Shown here: positions 1-7,780 of the stretch, one piece after another | Position numbering within the stretch: the stretch's first letter is position 1 | Layout: the number at the start of each line of letters is the position of its first letter | Assembly: GCA_028706895.1 (NCBI GenBank) | Contig: JAQTVG010000003.1 | Coordinates: 1-21,830 of the forward strand | Source: Candidatus Omnitrophota bacterium | GTDB taxonomy: Bacteria > Omnitrophota > Gorgyraeia > Gygaellales > Profunditerraquicolaceae | Length of the DNA stretch: 21,830 nt | Direction: 5' to 3' | Notes under the pieces: model-generated | The model's database searches: none | What the model was told of the DNA's origin: nothing | The model's input: the letters and a program-made list of their open reading frames with translations, nothing else | Program-made: the position numbers and the translations under genes

Positions 1-88
1 CCGCCGCATAAACAAAATTTGTCAAAAACAAAATTGCCGCAGAAATAAATAATTTGCTAAAAATATTTTTGATTATTTGATTTACCAT
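1..88 (-). CDS. Partial CDS: N-terminus of an exported protein
   Basis: An ATG at 86-88 opens a frame that runs off the left edge. Its 29 visible codons read as a classic Sec signal peptide: a basic start (MVNQIIKNIFSK), a hydrophobic core (LFISAAILFLTNF) and a signal peptidase I type site (VYA-A). It starts 14 bp after the stop of the DUF3313 lipoprotein on the same strand, which fits the spacing of this gene run. Only a weak purine stretch (AAAGA) precedes the ATG, so the start is plausible rather than proven. The mature protein lies outside the window and its function cannot be given. Confidence 0.5.
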   Translation of the reverse strand, partial: MVNQIIKNIFSKLFISAAILFLTNFVYAA

Positions 89-102
89 TCTTTGGCATCC
101 GC

Positions 103-735
103 TTACGGTTCGCTTAGCGCCCGCTTCAGTTCCTTTGCCCACCGTTGAAAAGCGCCCTTAGTATGGCCTAACGGTGTAAAACCACTTATATCTAAAGGCG
201 TACCCATCTTCATATCTACAATAGCCCCCAGACGCTCGCCGGTTTCAGAATCCAAAAACTCCGCCTCTATAGCAGCTCCGCCCATATCTAACGGTACCCC
301 AATGATCGCAACAGCCAAAATATTTGTAACCGGCTTAAGCGGGATTACATCCGTAATCGCTGCGCGGATTCTTAAGACGTCTGGGGCGGCAGTATCTACA
401 ACCGGATATTTATCCTCAACTTCCTTAATTACGGTCTCCCGGAAGAATTTGGTTAATTTTTCCAGCTCTTCCGGCTGAATCGCGCGGTTACGCGCGTCAG
501 GATGAAAATAAACTACTACAGGATCAATCATCAGCTTTTTAAAACGCTTCCAATCAGTCCCTTTCTTTTCATACCAGAGGAGGCTTTTATCTTTAGAGTC
601 AACTTGAAATTCTGAATAATCTTCTAAAAAACCAGATTTAGGCGTTTTTATTGTTGAGCAGCCTACTAACAAAAGAGTAGCCAAGAAAGATAAAAAAACA
701 AACCAGATATTCAACTTCTTTTTTAAAATATTCAT
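103..735 (-). CDS. DUF3313-type outer-membrane lipoprotein
   Basis: A 210-residue lipoprotein. Residues 1-25 form a type II signal peptide ending in the lipobox LVGC, with the lipidated Cys at 26 followed by Ser, which favours outer-membrane sorting. The mature part resembles DUF3313 lipoproteins, whose role is unknown: SGFLEDYS near the N-terminus, PDVLRIRAAIT in the middle and DSETGERLGAIVD near the C-terminus. The same blocks occur in the lipoprotein at 13206-13901, so the two are paralogues although their overall sequences differ strongly. It lies 17 bp after gadC and is probably the last-but-one visible gene of the run. A TAAGGAAA sequence just before the ATG serves as ribosome binding site. 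The family call rests on remembered motifs, not on a search. Confidence 0.75.
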   Translation of the reverse strand: MNILKKKLNIWFVFLSFLATLLLVGCSTIKTPKSGFLEDYSEFQVDSKDKSLLWYEKKGTDWKRFKKLMIDPVVVYFHPDARNRAIQPEELEKLTKFFRETVIKEVEDKYPVVDTAAPDVLRIRAAITDVIPLKPVTNILAVAIIGVPLDMGGAAIEAEFLDSETGERLGAIVDMKMGTPLDISGFTPLGHTKGAFQRWAKELKRALSEP

Positions 736-752
736 TTTCCTTACCTATTAAG

Positions 753-2201
753 TTAAGGCACTTTTGCGGCTGCCTTTGACCCTTTCATGAAAAATGGTAT
801 TGCGGTAAAAAATACTGTTCCCCCGCTTACTAAAAGCACATACATAGCGGGATTGCCCACCGGCAGCTGTGAAGGCGGAAAGAAAGCGACAATAAAGGAA
901 AAAATGACGCCAACCAGCCCTAACAAACCCATAAACCACATACCCGCCATGCCTCCTGGAACACGAAATCTCCTCGGCATATCCGCGCGTTTATAACGCA
1001 GGCGGATGCCAGCAGCGTACATAAACATATACATAATCAAATATAGCGTGATTGTCATGGCACCTATAAGAAAAAATGCCACACTAACATTTTTAAAAAC
1101 GAAATAGACGCAAGACAAGAATGTAACAATGACCGCCTGGACCAAAAGGATGTTGGATTGGACGCCCTGCTGGTTGGTTTTAGCCATAAATATAGGTAAG
1201 AGCCCGTCCTTGGCAGTCTGCAGCAAGCCACGGCTGGGGCCGACAATCCAGGAGGTTACACTGGCCAAAGCTCCGAACATTACCAGGATACCCACCAGCG
1301 GGATACACCAAGACATATGCATTTGGCTCAATGCCTTTTGAAAAGCCTGGATTAATCCTGACTCAAGATTAATATCATTATAAGGCATTATTGCGGCTAC
1401 GGCAAACGCGCCCAGAGTAAAAATAACAAAAACGATTACAGAAGTAAGCAAAAGCGCCAGCGGATACTGAATCTGGGGCCGCGACATCCGGTTTGCGTGG
1501 ACAGCATGCACTTCCACGCCGGCAAAAAGCAAAATCACTCCTGCTAAGAAAGCAATATCACTTAAACCCGTAATATGCGGGAATAACCGCGGATGCACAT
1601 GATTATTTATTACCGAACCAAGAGCGCCTTGTGAGGCCGGCAGATGCGCAAACCCAAGGGGAAAACCATGCATCCACCAAACAATTGCCAAAGCTACCAG
1701 AATCAATGCCGGTAAAATTGTGCCTATTAAAAAACCATAACTTGTAATCCGGGTAATCGAGCTGCTGTTACGAACAGAAAGCCAGGTTGCCAGCCAATAA
1801 AACACTATACAAAACAGGCCCGTGTATATACCGTTAGACGCTAAACTCCCTGCCCCTATAATATATGCGAAAGTTGCGGCGGCAAAAGCCAGCGGCGTAG
1901 GATACCAAACCACGTTTTGTACCCACTGCAGCCAGATTGCAACAAAACCAAAACGTTCGCCGAATGCCTCCTTGACCCAGGTATACACCCCGCCTTCCTT
2001 TTCACCGAACATACCGCCGAGTTCCGCGGCCACCAGCGCCCCTGGGATTAAAAACATAATTGTAGCAAACCCGATATAAAAAAATAAGGTGAACTCTTCT
2101 TTGGCAATCATAGGTAAACCGCGCAAGCTCATTATGGCCGCAGAAGTCATCATAGCCATAGCAAAAACGCTCATCGATACTACCTTGGATTTCGTCGTCA
2201 T
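753..2201 (-). CDS. gadC: Glutamate:GABA antiporter, APC superfamily
   Basis: A 482-residue polytopic protein with about twelve hydrophobic segments, of the APC amino-acid transporter type. It sits 11 bp downstream of glutamate decarboxylase, the arrangement of the classical glutamate-dependent acid-resistance pair: the antiporter imports glutamate and exports GABA, so each decarboxylation removes one cytoplasmic proton. Family-like stretches include SLRGLPMIAKEEF in the first helix region, the amphipathic GEKEGGVYTWVKEAFG and a GPSRGLLQTAKDG loop. A strong AGGGAGG stands just before the ATG. E. coli GadC has 511 residues, with a C-terminal plug that closes the channel at neutral pH. Here only about ten residues (ending KGSKAAAKVP) follow the last helix, so that plug appears to be absent. 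Antiport of another amino acid/amine pair cannot be excluded, but the neighbour makes Glu/GABA most likely. Confidence 0.88.
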   Translation of the reverse strand: MTTKSKVVSMSVFAMAMMTSAAIMSLRGLPMIAKEEFTLFFYIGFATIMFLIPGALVAAELGGMFGEKEGGVYTWVKEAFGERFGFVAIWLQWVQNVVWYPTPLAFAAATFAYIIGAGSLASNGIYTGLFCIVFYWLATWLSVRNSSSITRITSYGFLIGTILPALILVALAIVWWMHGFPLGFAHLPASQGALGSVINNHVHPRLFPHITGLSDIAFLAGVILLFAGVEVHAVHANRMSRPQIQYPLALLLTSVIVFVIFTLGAFAVAAIMPYNDINLESGLIQAFQKALSQMHMSWCIPLVGILVMFGALASVTSWIVGPSRGLLQTAKDGLLPIFMAKTNQQGVQSNILLVQAVIVTFLSCVYFVFKNVSVAFFLIGAMTITLYLIMYMFMYAAGIRLRYKRADMPRRFRVPGGMAGMWFMGLLGLVGVIFSFIVAFFPPSQLPVGNPAMYVLLVSGGTVFFTAIPFFMKGSKAAAKVP

Positions 2202-2212
2202 AAAACCTCCCT

Positions 2213-3619
2213 TTAACTATGTTTAAATCCGCCCGCCTCTTTTTCAGTCAAAGACTTTGCCGACGGATGTTTGCTAAAATGTTCAAGACACCGGCGCATA
2301 TCATCCATTAATAACGATGCCAGGTCACGGCTAAAACCCCTGCGGACCAATATCCGCTGCACCGCCAGGTCCTGCCTGTTCGCCGGCATAGTATATGCAG
2401 GAACGAGCCAACCATGCGTGCGCAGCCGGTCAGCAATATCAAAAAGAGTAAAATTCTGCGCTTTAGATTCTTTTAATTTCCAACAAAGAGCAGGTATACC
2501 GTCCTTGCCGTTATAAATAATTTCAAACGGCCCCATCTTGGCAATCTCTTCGGAAAGATAAACCGCCACATCCTGACAGCTCTTTTGTATTTTATAATAA
2601 CCTTCCTTGCCCAGCCGCAGAAAATTATAATACTGCGCGATAACCTCTCCCCCCGGACGCGAAAAGTTTAAAGCAAAAGTTGGCATATTGCCGCCGAGAT
2701 AATTGACATTAAAAATAAGCTCTTCAGGCAGGTCCTCTTTATCTCTCCAGACTACCCAGCCTACGCCCAAAGGCGCCAAGCCGAATTTATGCCCCGAGGC
2801 ATTAATGGACTTTACCCGCTTGAGGCGAAAATCCCACTCCAGTTCCGGAGAAAGAAACGGCGCCAGAAAACCTCCGCTTGCCCCATCCACATGGATAGGA
2901 ATATCCAGTCCTGTTTTCTTCTGCAAGCCGTCGAGCGCCTCAGCCACCTCTTTAACCGGCTCGTACTGCCCGGTAAAAGTAACCCCTAAAGTAGAGACAA
3001 CGCCGATAGTATTTTCATCACAGCGTTTTAATACCTCTTCAGCATTCATCAAAAACCGGTTCCCCTCCATGGGAATTTCACGCAGCTCTACATCCCAATA
3101 ACGGCAAAATTTATGCCAACATATCTGCACCGGGCCGGTAATTAAATTCGGCTTATCAGCGCTCTTACCCTGGTCTATGCGTTTTTTACGCCAATTCCAT
3201 TTCAATGCCAGGCCTCCGAGCATCGCCGCTTCACTTGAGCCGGTTGTCGAGCAGCCTATTGTATCGGCGGCTTCCGGCGAATTCCAAAGGTCGGCTAATA
3301 TGTGGACACAACGGCATTCAATCTCGGCAGTCTGGGGATATTCATCCTTATCAATCATATTTTTATCTACACACTCAGTCATCAACTGCTGGACTTCCGG
3401 CTCAACCCAGGTAGTGCAAAAAGTTGCCAGGTTCTGCCGGGAGTTTCCGTCGAGCATCAGTTCGTCGTGAACAACATGATACGCAGTTGCCGCGGGAATT
3501 TCTTTCAGCGGTATTTTGTACCTGGGCAATACCCGGCCAAAATCTACCGAACCGTAAATAGGATCCAGTAATTCCTTATTATCTTTAATTGCGTGGGGTT
3601 TCTTGCGGCTATGTAACAT
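2213..3619 (-). CDS. gadB: Glutamate decarboxylase (PLP-dependent)
   Basis: A 468-residue PLP enzyme that decarboxylates L-glutamate to GABA and CO2 while consuming a proton. Length and sequence match E. coli GadA/GadB (466 aa) almost end to end: GNSRQNLATFCTTW, the QICWHKFCRYWDVELREIP block, HVDGASGGFLAPF with the PLP-ring Asp at 245, and SINASGHKFGLAPLG carrying the Schiff-base Lys278. The chain ends in FKHS; E. coli ends FKHT, whose penultimate His closes the active site at neutral pH, so the pH switch looks conserved (His467). The gene starts 5 bp after the GATase lipoprotein, and its AAAGGAGG ribosome site lies within the last codons of that gene, so translation of the two is probably coupled. 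It is followed by gadC. The identification is secure; cytoplasmic location is expected. Confidence 0.96.
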   Translation of the reverse strand: MLHSRKKPHAIKDNKELLDPIYGSVDFGRVLPRYKIPLKEIPAATAYHVVHDELMLDGNSRQNLATFCTTWVEPEVQQLMTECVDKNMIDKDEYPQTAEIECRCVHILADLWNSPEAADTIGCSTTGSSEAAMLGGLALKWNWRKKRIDQGKSADKPNLITGPVQICWHKFCRYWDVELREIPMEGNRFLMNAEEVLKRCDENTIGVVSTLGVTFTGQYEPVKEVAEALDGLQKKTGLDIPIHVDGASGGFLAPFLSPELEWDFRLKRVKSINASGHKFGLAPLGVGWVVWRDKEDLPEELIFNVNYLGGNMPTFALNFSRPGGEVIAQYYNFLRLGKEGYYKIQKSCQDVAVYLSEEIAKMGPFEIIYNGKDGIPALCWKLKESKAQNFTLFDIADRLRTHGWLVPAYTMPANRQDLAVQRILVRRGFSRDLASLLMDDMRRCLEHFSKHPSAKSLTEKEAGGFKHS

Positions 3620-3624
3620 AATGA

Positions 3625-5145
3625 TTAACCTCCTTTAAGACATCTCTTCTTGGCCATCTTTAAAAAATTAACCAGATACGGCCCGGCCTGATTATAGGGA
3701 ACCTGAATCTCGGCATGAAACTGCTCGCCATAAATTAAGCGGGAAATGTTTTTCACAGCTTGTATGTAATCGGAACGGGCCAAAACTTCAAAATCTTCCG
3801 GAATATTACCTATGGCCCATCCGTGGATTTCGGCGGCGACAAACGGCTCGGGTATACCTTTAAAAACCGGATCTTTTTTGATAATTCTTATTTTCTGGCG
3901 CACTTTTGATTTTTCCATGCTGGATATATCCGGCCAGCCCATGCTCCGGGCATAAGTGAATCCGTATGCCATGGCCAACTGTTGATGGCCGCAGCAGATG
4001 CCAAGTATCGGTATATCACTCTGCCTGATAATTTCGTATTCACCGTTAAATTCAAACATCGGCATATTAGGATAATCCGCGTTATTACCGCTTAAAATAA
4101 TAGCTACCGGTTTATTTTTTAATTGTTGAAGCATAGACAAGGAAACTTCATGATTAGGCACAGTAAGGGTCTTAAGACCCAGGCCCAAACTCTCAATCTT
4201 CCGGGCTAATTCGGTAAAAGTAAAACCGTTCATCTGGTTGCCTACGATTAGAACATAATCTCCCTTGGGGGAATCCGGGATTTTTGGCATTCCAGGAGAA
4301 TACAAAATGATTGCGTTAACCTGAGGGGCATAACCCCACCAATTCTTAATCAATAACCTTACATATCTTGACTTAAACGGCGTTATATCAATTATATTCC
4401 TGTAGGTATCATTATTATTTACGGCAGCGCCTTTAATATCTATCCACGCCTTTCCGTCAGCGCTTGACTGCCAGACAAAATCTTTAAGCCACCCATCCCC
4501 TGTCCCATCTGTATTTGAAAGCATCCAGATCCTGGCAATCTCTACTTCTTTTCCTAAATCAAACTTTATCCACTGTGTAGAATTTCCGGGAGGAGTTGAC
4601 TGCCAGAAAGTTACTTGCCCGGGGTCGTCAATATCGGTAATATTCTTAGGATTACTGCCGCTTGATACCTCAACGCTTTTTACGGGAATCCTGGTTAAAT
4701 TCATAAACTTATCGTCAAATTTGGTATTTACGTAGAAACGCGATTTTGCCCAAGGGCCCATATGCCCGGATGAATCCACTGCCCGTACGCGCCAATAGTA
4801 TCTTGTGTTATCAGCCAATAAATTATCTTTATCAACAAGCTTATCGGTAATATATTTACTGCCTTCCGGTATATTCGCGTATTGAATAAAATTATTGCTG
4901 TTGAAGGTTTCCGATGTATCCAACTCAATAGTATAGGTTCTTTTGCCTATCCCGCCTTTAGCGTTAAAAAAAGACAGTAATGGCTGCCTGTTAGTGGCGA
5001 TAATATCCCAGGTTGGATTATTAGTGAGACTCGGAGCGGTAAGATCAGCTTCTTGACTATTGCAGGAAGTTAATAAAAATAAAACTGCCAAACCCGCCAG
5101 CCAGGCTGAAATTCTCCATGTTTGCTTGCTTAAGCTTATTTTCAT
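3625..5145 (-). CDS. Lipoprotein with FN3-like, F5/8C and class I GATase domains
   Basis: A 506-residue exported protein. Residues 1-27 are a lipoprotein signal with lipobox LTSC (lipidated Cys28, then Asn). About residues 36-140 look like a fibronectin-III-type beta domain (TRYYWRVRAVDSSG). About 145-284 resemble an F5/8 type C (discoidin) domain, usually carbohydrate-binding (WIKFDLGKEVEIARIW, SRYVRLLIKNWWG). Residues 295-500 are a class I glutamine amidotransferase: nucleophile elbow LGICCGHQQLA (Cys384) and YGEQFHAEI with His477 and Glu479, a complete triad. The usual SGGP loop reads SGNN (352-355). Such domains are normally cytoplasmic; here the enzyme should face the periplasm or cell surface. 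AAGGAGG precedes the ATG, and gadB follows after 5 bp. It may hydrolyse glutamine or a gamma-glutamyl compound to supply glutamate, but this is inference and the substrate is unknown. Confidence 0.82.
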   Translation of the reverse strand: MKISLSKQTWRISAWLAGLAVLFLLTSCNSQEADLTAPSLTNNPTWDIIATNRQPLLSFFNAKGGIGKRTYTIELDTSETFNSNNFIQYANIPEGSKYITDKLVDKDNLLADNTRYYWRVRAVDSSGHMGPWAKSRFYVNTKFDDKFMNLTRIPVKSVEVSSGSNPKNITDIDDPGQVTFWQSTPPGNSTQWIKFDLGKEVEIARIWMLSNTDGTGDGWLKDFVWQSSADGKAWIDIKGAAVNNNDTYRNIIDITPFKSRYVRLLIKNWWGYAPQVNAIILYSPGMPKIPDSPKGDYVLIVGNQMNGFTFTELARKIESLGLGLKTLTVPNHEVSLSMLQQLKNKPVAIILSGNNADYPNMPMFEFNGEYEIIRQSDIPILGICCGHQQLAMAYGFTYARSMGWPDISSMEKSKVRQKIRIIKKDPVFKGIPEPFVAAEIHGWAIGNIPEDFEVLARSDYIQAVKNISRLIYGEQFHAEIQVPYNQAGPYLVNFLKMAKKRCLKGG

Positions 5146-5194
5146 TACTGGCCTCCTTATAAAACCCTATTGTAAAATACTATAAAAGTCCGGG

Positions 5195-6577
5195 CTAAAA
5201 ATTAAAACTGGCTTCCGCGCCCAAAACTAAAGCATTATCTACATTATGCCGGCCGTTAGGATTAAAAATATACTGAATGTCCGGAGTTATATAACACCAC
5301 TGGCTGACCTGGAACCGGTGATTAAGTTCAAGCATCGTCTCAGCATCCTGGCCGGCCAGATCATCGCTGAAATTACCGTAAATAACACAAAAAGCGGTAA
5401 CATCGCGATTGCGGTTAGGAGGTAACCCCTGATAGACCAACCCTCCGGCTAACTGATACGTCTGAGCATTAATTTTTTCCTGCGGAGCCAGATATGTTGA
5501 CCACCAGGCAGTCAAACCCTTGGGCCGGTCTGCGGGAAATGCAATCCGTTGATAATACGGCTGCTTAACACGTTCAGAATAACCGGCTTGTGAGCTTAAA
5601 TGCTTAGGCCCTGTAAACTCCGGCCAATCTCCGCGATAAAGCATTTGCTCAATTATAAAATAAAGCCCGTAATTGCCTTTCCGGGTTATGGAAGAATCAG
5701 CCAGATAGTTAAATTTGCTGCTCTCGTAGTAACCTCCAAAAGTAGCACTACCGGGAAGGCCGCCTTCCTTGTCGTGATTATGCTTATATGTTAACTGCCC
5801 GACTGCCAAACAGCCGTCATCAGTACTAAAACTGAAATCGGCTCCGTGCCTGTAAGGGTCTTTGACCTTCGGATTAGCGTCATAAGCGGCTGCGGCAAAT
5901 TTCCATTTCTTATCAGGTTCATAGGTAGCCCGCGCACCCCATGATGCCACCTGAAAATGCGGGAAGAAAGCATCGCCCGAAGAAGAAATCAAATTAGTAT
6001 TTATGCCTCCGTTCATATAGTATTGCCATAAATCCGAAGTGGCAAAGACGTCTCCGGCAAAAAGGCGGCCGGCTTCTAAAATCAACTTATCTTCCGCCAA
6101 CGTCAGCGAGAGGTCTAATTCGCCAAAATAGTAATCACCGGGAGCGTATATCTCCTGTACGCCGTAATATTCCCCTATCTCATTGGAAAGATTTCTTCCT
6201 GAGGCCACGTAATTACTCACCGTCAAGGCCAAACCCTTTAGAGAAATAAGCTTTTCAAGGTTTAATGCGGCCCCAACCTGGAGGAAACCGGCATATGTAA
6301 AACCCTGTCTATTGCCTCCGGTAGGATTACCGGCGAGGTCCATGGTATAATTTGCCGAGATAGTTACGCCTTTATCTACAAGCCGGCTACGTAAACCACC
6401 CCAATCCCCCGTAAGAGTCTGTTGCCCTAACCATGAATTTTGCGGTATAGAGACACCTTCGGCTGTAGCGGCATAAGCTAACGTAACTGCTAATACAATG
6501 CTTATAGCACAAAAAAAAGCAGCGGCCTGTCTTCCAAGACGCTGCTCTTTAATTTTTATTTTATTTTTATTGATCAT
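5195..6577 (-). CDS. OprB-family carbohydrate-selective porin
   Basis: An outer-membrane porin of the OprB family, which passes sugars and other small solutes. After a signal peptide ending AYA-AT comes the family hallmark LTGDWGGLRSRLVDKGVTI, then alternating beta strands with aromatic girdles (GDYYFGELDLSL, YYMNGGINTN), and the chain ends in Phe (EASFNF), as BAM-assembled barrels do. I place the start at the ATG at 6575-6577 (460 aa). A longer frame opens with TTG at 6628, but the extra 17 residues are charged and would precede an already adequate signal peptide. The upstream gap of 157 bp holds a weak promoter-like TTGCTC-N17-TGTAAT, so the porin and gad genes might have their own promoter. 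It lies 49 bp before the GATase lipoprotein. The substrate is not evident. Confidence 0.85.
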   Translation of the reverse strand: MINKNKIKIKEQRLGRQAAAFFCAISIVLAVTLAYAATAEGVSIPQNSWLGQQTLTGDWGGLRSRLVDKGVTISANYTMDLAGNPTGGNRQGFTYAGFLQVGAALNLEKLISLKGLALTVSNYVASGRNLSNEIGEYYGVQEIYAPGDYYFGELDLSLTLAEDKLILEAGRLFAGDVFATSDLWQYYMNGGINTNLISSSGDAFFPHFQVASWGARATYEPDKKWKFAAAAYDANPKVKDPYRHGADFSFSTDDGCLAVGQLTYKHNHDKEGGLPGSATFGGYYESSKFNYLADSSITRKGNYGLYFIIEQMLYRGDWPEFTGPKHLSSQAGYSERVKQPYYQRIAFPADRPKGLTAWWSTYLAPQEKINAQTYQLAGGLVYQGLPPNRNRDVTAFCVIYGNFSDDLAGQDAETMLELNHRFQVSQWCYITPDIQYIFNPNGRHNVDNALVLGAEASFNF

Positions 6578-6634
6578 CCTTGCATATATTCTACTGCGTA
6601 AATCTCCTATTTTCAACCTAAAAAACAAAAAACC

Positions 6635-6763
6635 CTAATCAACAGCCACCTTAAAAGCCGTTAACTCCGCCTTCCCTGTCCATTCCCCATTACATTGCAC
6701 GAAATATCCGGGAGCAAATAATTCAATGAGATAGCTAATAATGCACCGCGCCTTTAGTTTCCT
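6635..6763 (-). pseudogene. Possible gene remnant between pyk and the porin
   Basis: A 43-codon open frame without a usable start codon overlaps the last 29 bases of the pyruvate kinase gene in a different frame and fills the gap before the porin. It encodes a protein-like tail (SYLIELFAPGYF, then NGEWTGKAELTAF, ending KVAVD). It does not resemble a pyruvate kinase C-terminal domain. It may be the end of a decayed gene or only chance. Beyond it, AACGGC and GCTGTT can form a six-pair stem near a T-rich stretch, too weak to call a terminator. Confidence 0.18.
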
Positions 6764-7766
6764 TTAAATATCCTTCTGTAAACTTTATTATGTCATTCAT
6801 CATAGCAACTGCCTCAACCGGATATTTTCCCACGGCCGATTCCGCCGAAAGCATGACAAAATCAGTGCCGTCTATTATAGCATTAGCAACATCCGTTACT
6901 TCAGCGCGGGTAGGCCTAAGGTTATCAGTCATGCTCTCAAGCATCTGCGTGGCGGTAATAACGAACTTGCCTGCGCGATTACATTTCTTAATAATCATCT
7001 TCTGGATAACGGGTATTTCATATATAGGCAGTGATACGCCCATATCTCCGCGCGCAATCATTATGCCGTCAGAAACCTTGATTATTTCGCCAATATTCTT
7101 TATGCCTTCCCTGTTCTCAATCTTGGCGACAACCTTGCACTTTGAGCCTATCTGAAGAAACTTTCTCACATCCATTATATCCTTCTTAGTGCGCACGAAT
7201 GATTGGGCAATATATTCTACTGTATGTTTTTCGCAAAAATGTATATCCTGCTTATCTTTTTCGCTTATCCCTCCAAACTCAAGCCTGGCTTCAGGGATAT
7301 TTACTCCCTTATGTTCCTTAAGCAGCCCGCTAATCATCACTCGCGTCTTTAATTTCCCCTTATAATGCCCTATCACCTCAAGATCAATATTTCCGTCATC
7401 AATGAATATATGCCGTCCATTCTTTATATCTTGTAAGGACCCTTGATAATCAAAGGGTATTGTTGCGGCCAGGCCTTTTATATCCTTTTGAATCAACCAA
7501 ACTATCTGGTGTTTTTTAAGCACTATCGGCTGAGCAAGGCTGCCTATCCTGATGCGGTGGCCCTGCAAGTCACCGAGAAGCTTTATGCGCCTGTTGTATT
7601 TCGCGTTCAGCCTGCGGACTAGGTTTATCATATTAGATAACCCCTGCATACTGCCGTGTGAAAAGTTAAGGCGCGCAACATCCATTCCGGCAAAGAACAT
7701 CTTTCTTACTACCGCCTCTGCGGATGAGGCCGGTCCAAGAGTACAGATTATCTTTGTTTTTGGCAT
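6735..7766 (-). CDS. pyk: Pyruvate kinase lacking the C-terminal regulatory domain
   Basis: Catalyses phosphoenolpyruvate + ADP to pyruvate + ATP in glycolysis. The 343 residues cover the N-terminal TIM barrel with inserted B domain: ARLNFSHG (31-38), GDLQGHRIRIG (65-75), VAKIENREGI with catalytic Lys215 and metal ligand Glu217, ARGDMG with Asp241, and the signature VITATQMLESM (269-279) followed by RPTRAEVTDVANA. Typical bacterial enzymes have about 470 residues; the roughly 120-residue C-terminal allosteric domain is missing and the chain ends soon after the barrel. The usual DLKGP/DLQGP motif reads DLQGH here. All catalytic residues that I can place remain, so an unregulated or altered enzyme is likelier than a dead one. 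It lies 14 bp after the methyltransferase-like gene, with no clear ribosome site, which suggests translational coupling. Confidence 0.88.
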   Translation of the reverse strand: MPKTKIICTLGPASSAEAVVRKMFFAGMDVARLNFSHGSMQGLSNMINLVRRLNAKYNRRIKLLGDLQGHRIRIGSLAQPIVLKKHQIVWLIQKDIKGLAATIPFDYQGSLQDIKNGRHIFIDDGNIDLEVIGHYKGKLKTRVMISGLLKEHKGVNIPEARLEFGGISEKDKQDIHFCEKHTVEYIAQSFVRTKKDIMDVRKFLQIGSKCKVVAKIENREGIKNIGEIIKVSDGIMIARGDMGVSLPIYEIPVIQKMIIKKCNRAGKFVITATQMLESMTDNLRPTRAEVTDVANAIIDGTDFVMLSAESAVGKYPVEAVAMMNDIIKFTEGYLKETKGAVHY

Positions 7767-7780
7767 ATAATAGAATTATT

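Noticed and set aside
2703..3101. 132-codon plus-strand open frame
   Set aside because: It lies opposite gadB, whose sequence is strongly conserved. The peptide is rich in Ser, Pro and Arg and has no recognisable features.
3625..5145. GMP synthase or CTP synthase glutaminase subunit
   Set aside because: The lipoprotein signal and the F5/8C region place it outside the cytoplasm, and no synthetase domain is present.
6578..6628. Upstream TTG start for the OprB porin
   Set aside because: It would add 17 charged residues before an already complete signal peptide and has no good ribosome site.
6640..6675. Terminator after pyk
   Set aside because: The stem has only six pairs including a G-U, and the T-run is displaced by several bases.
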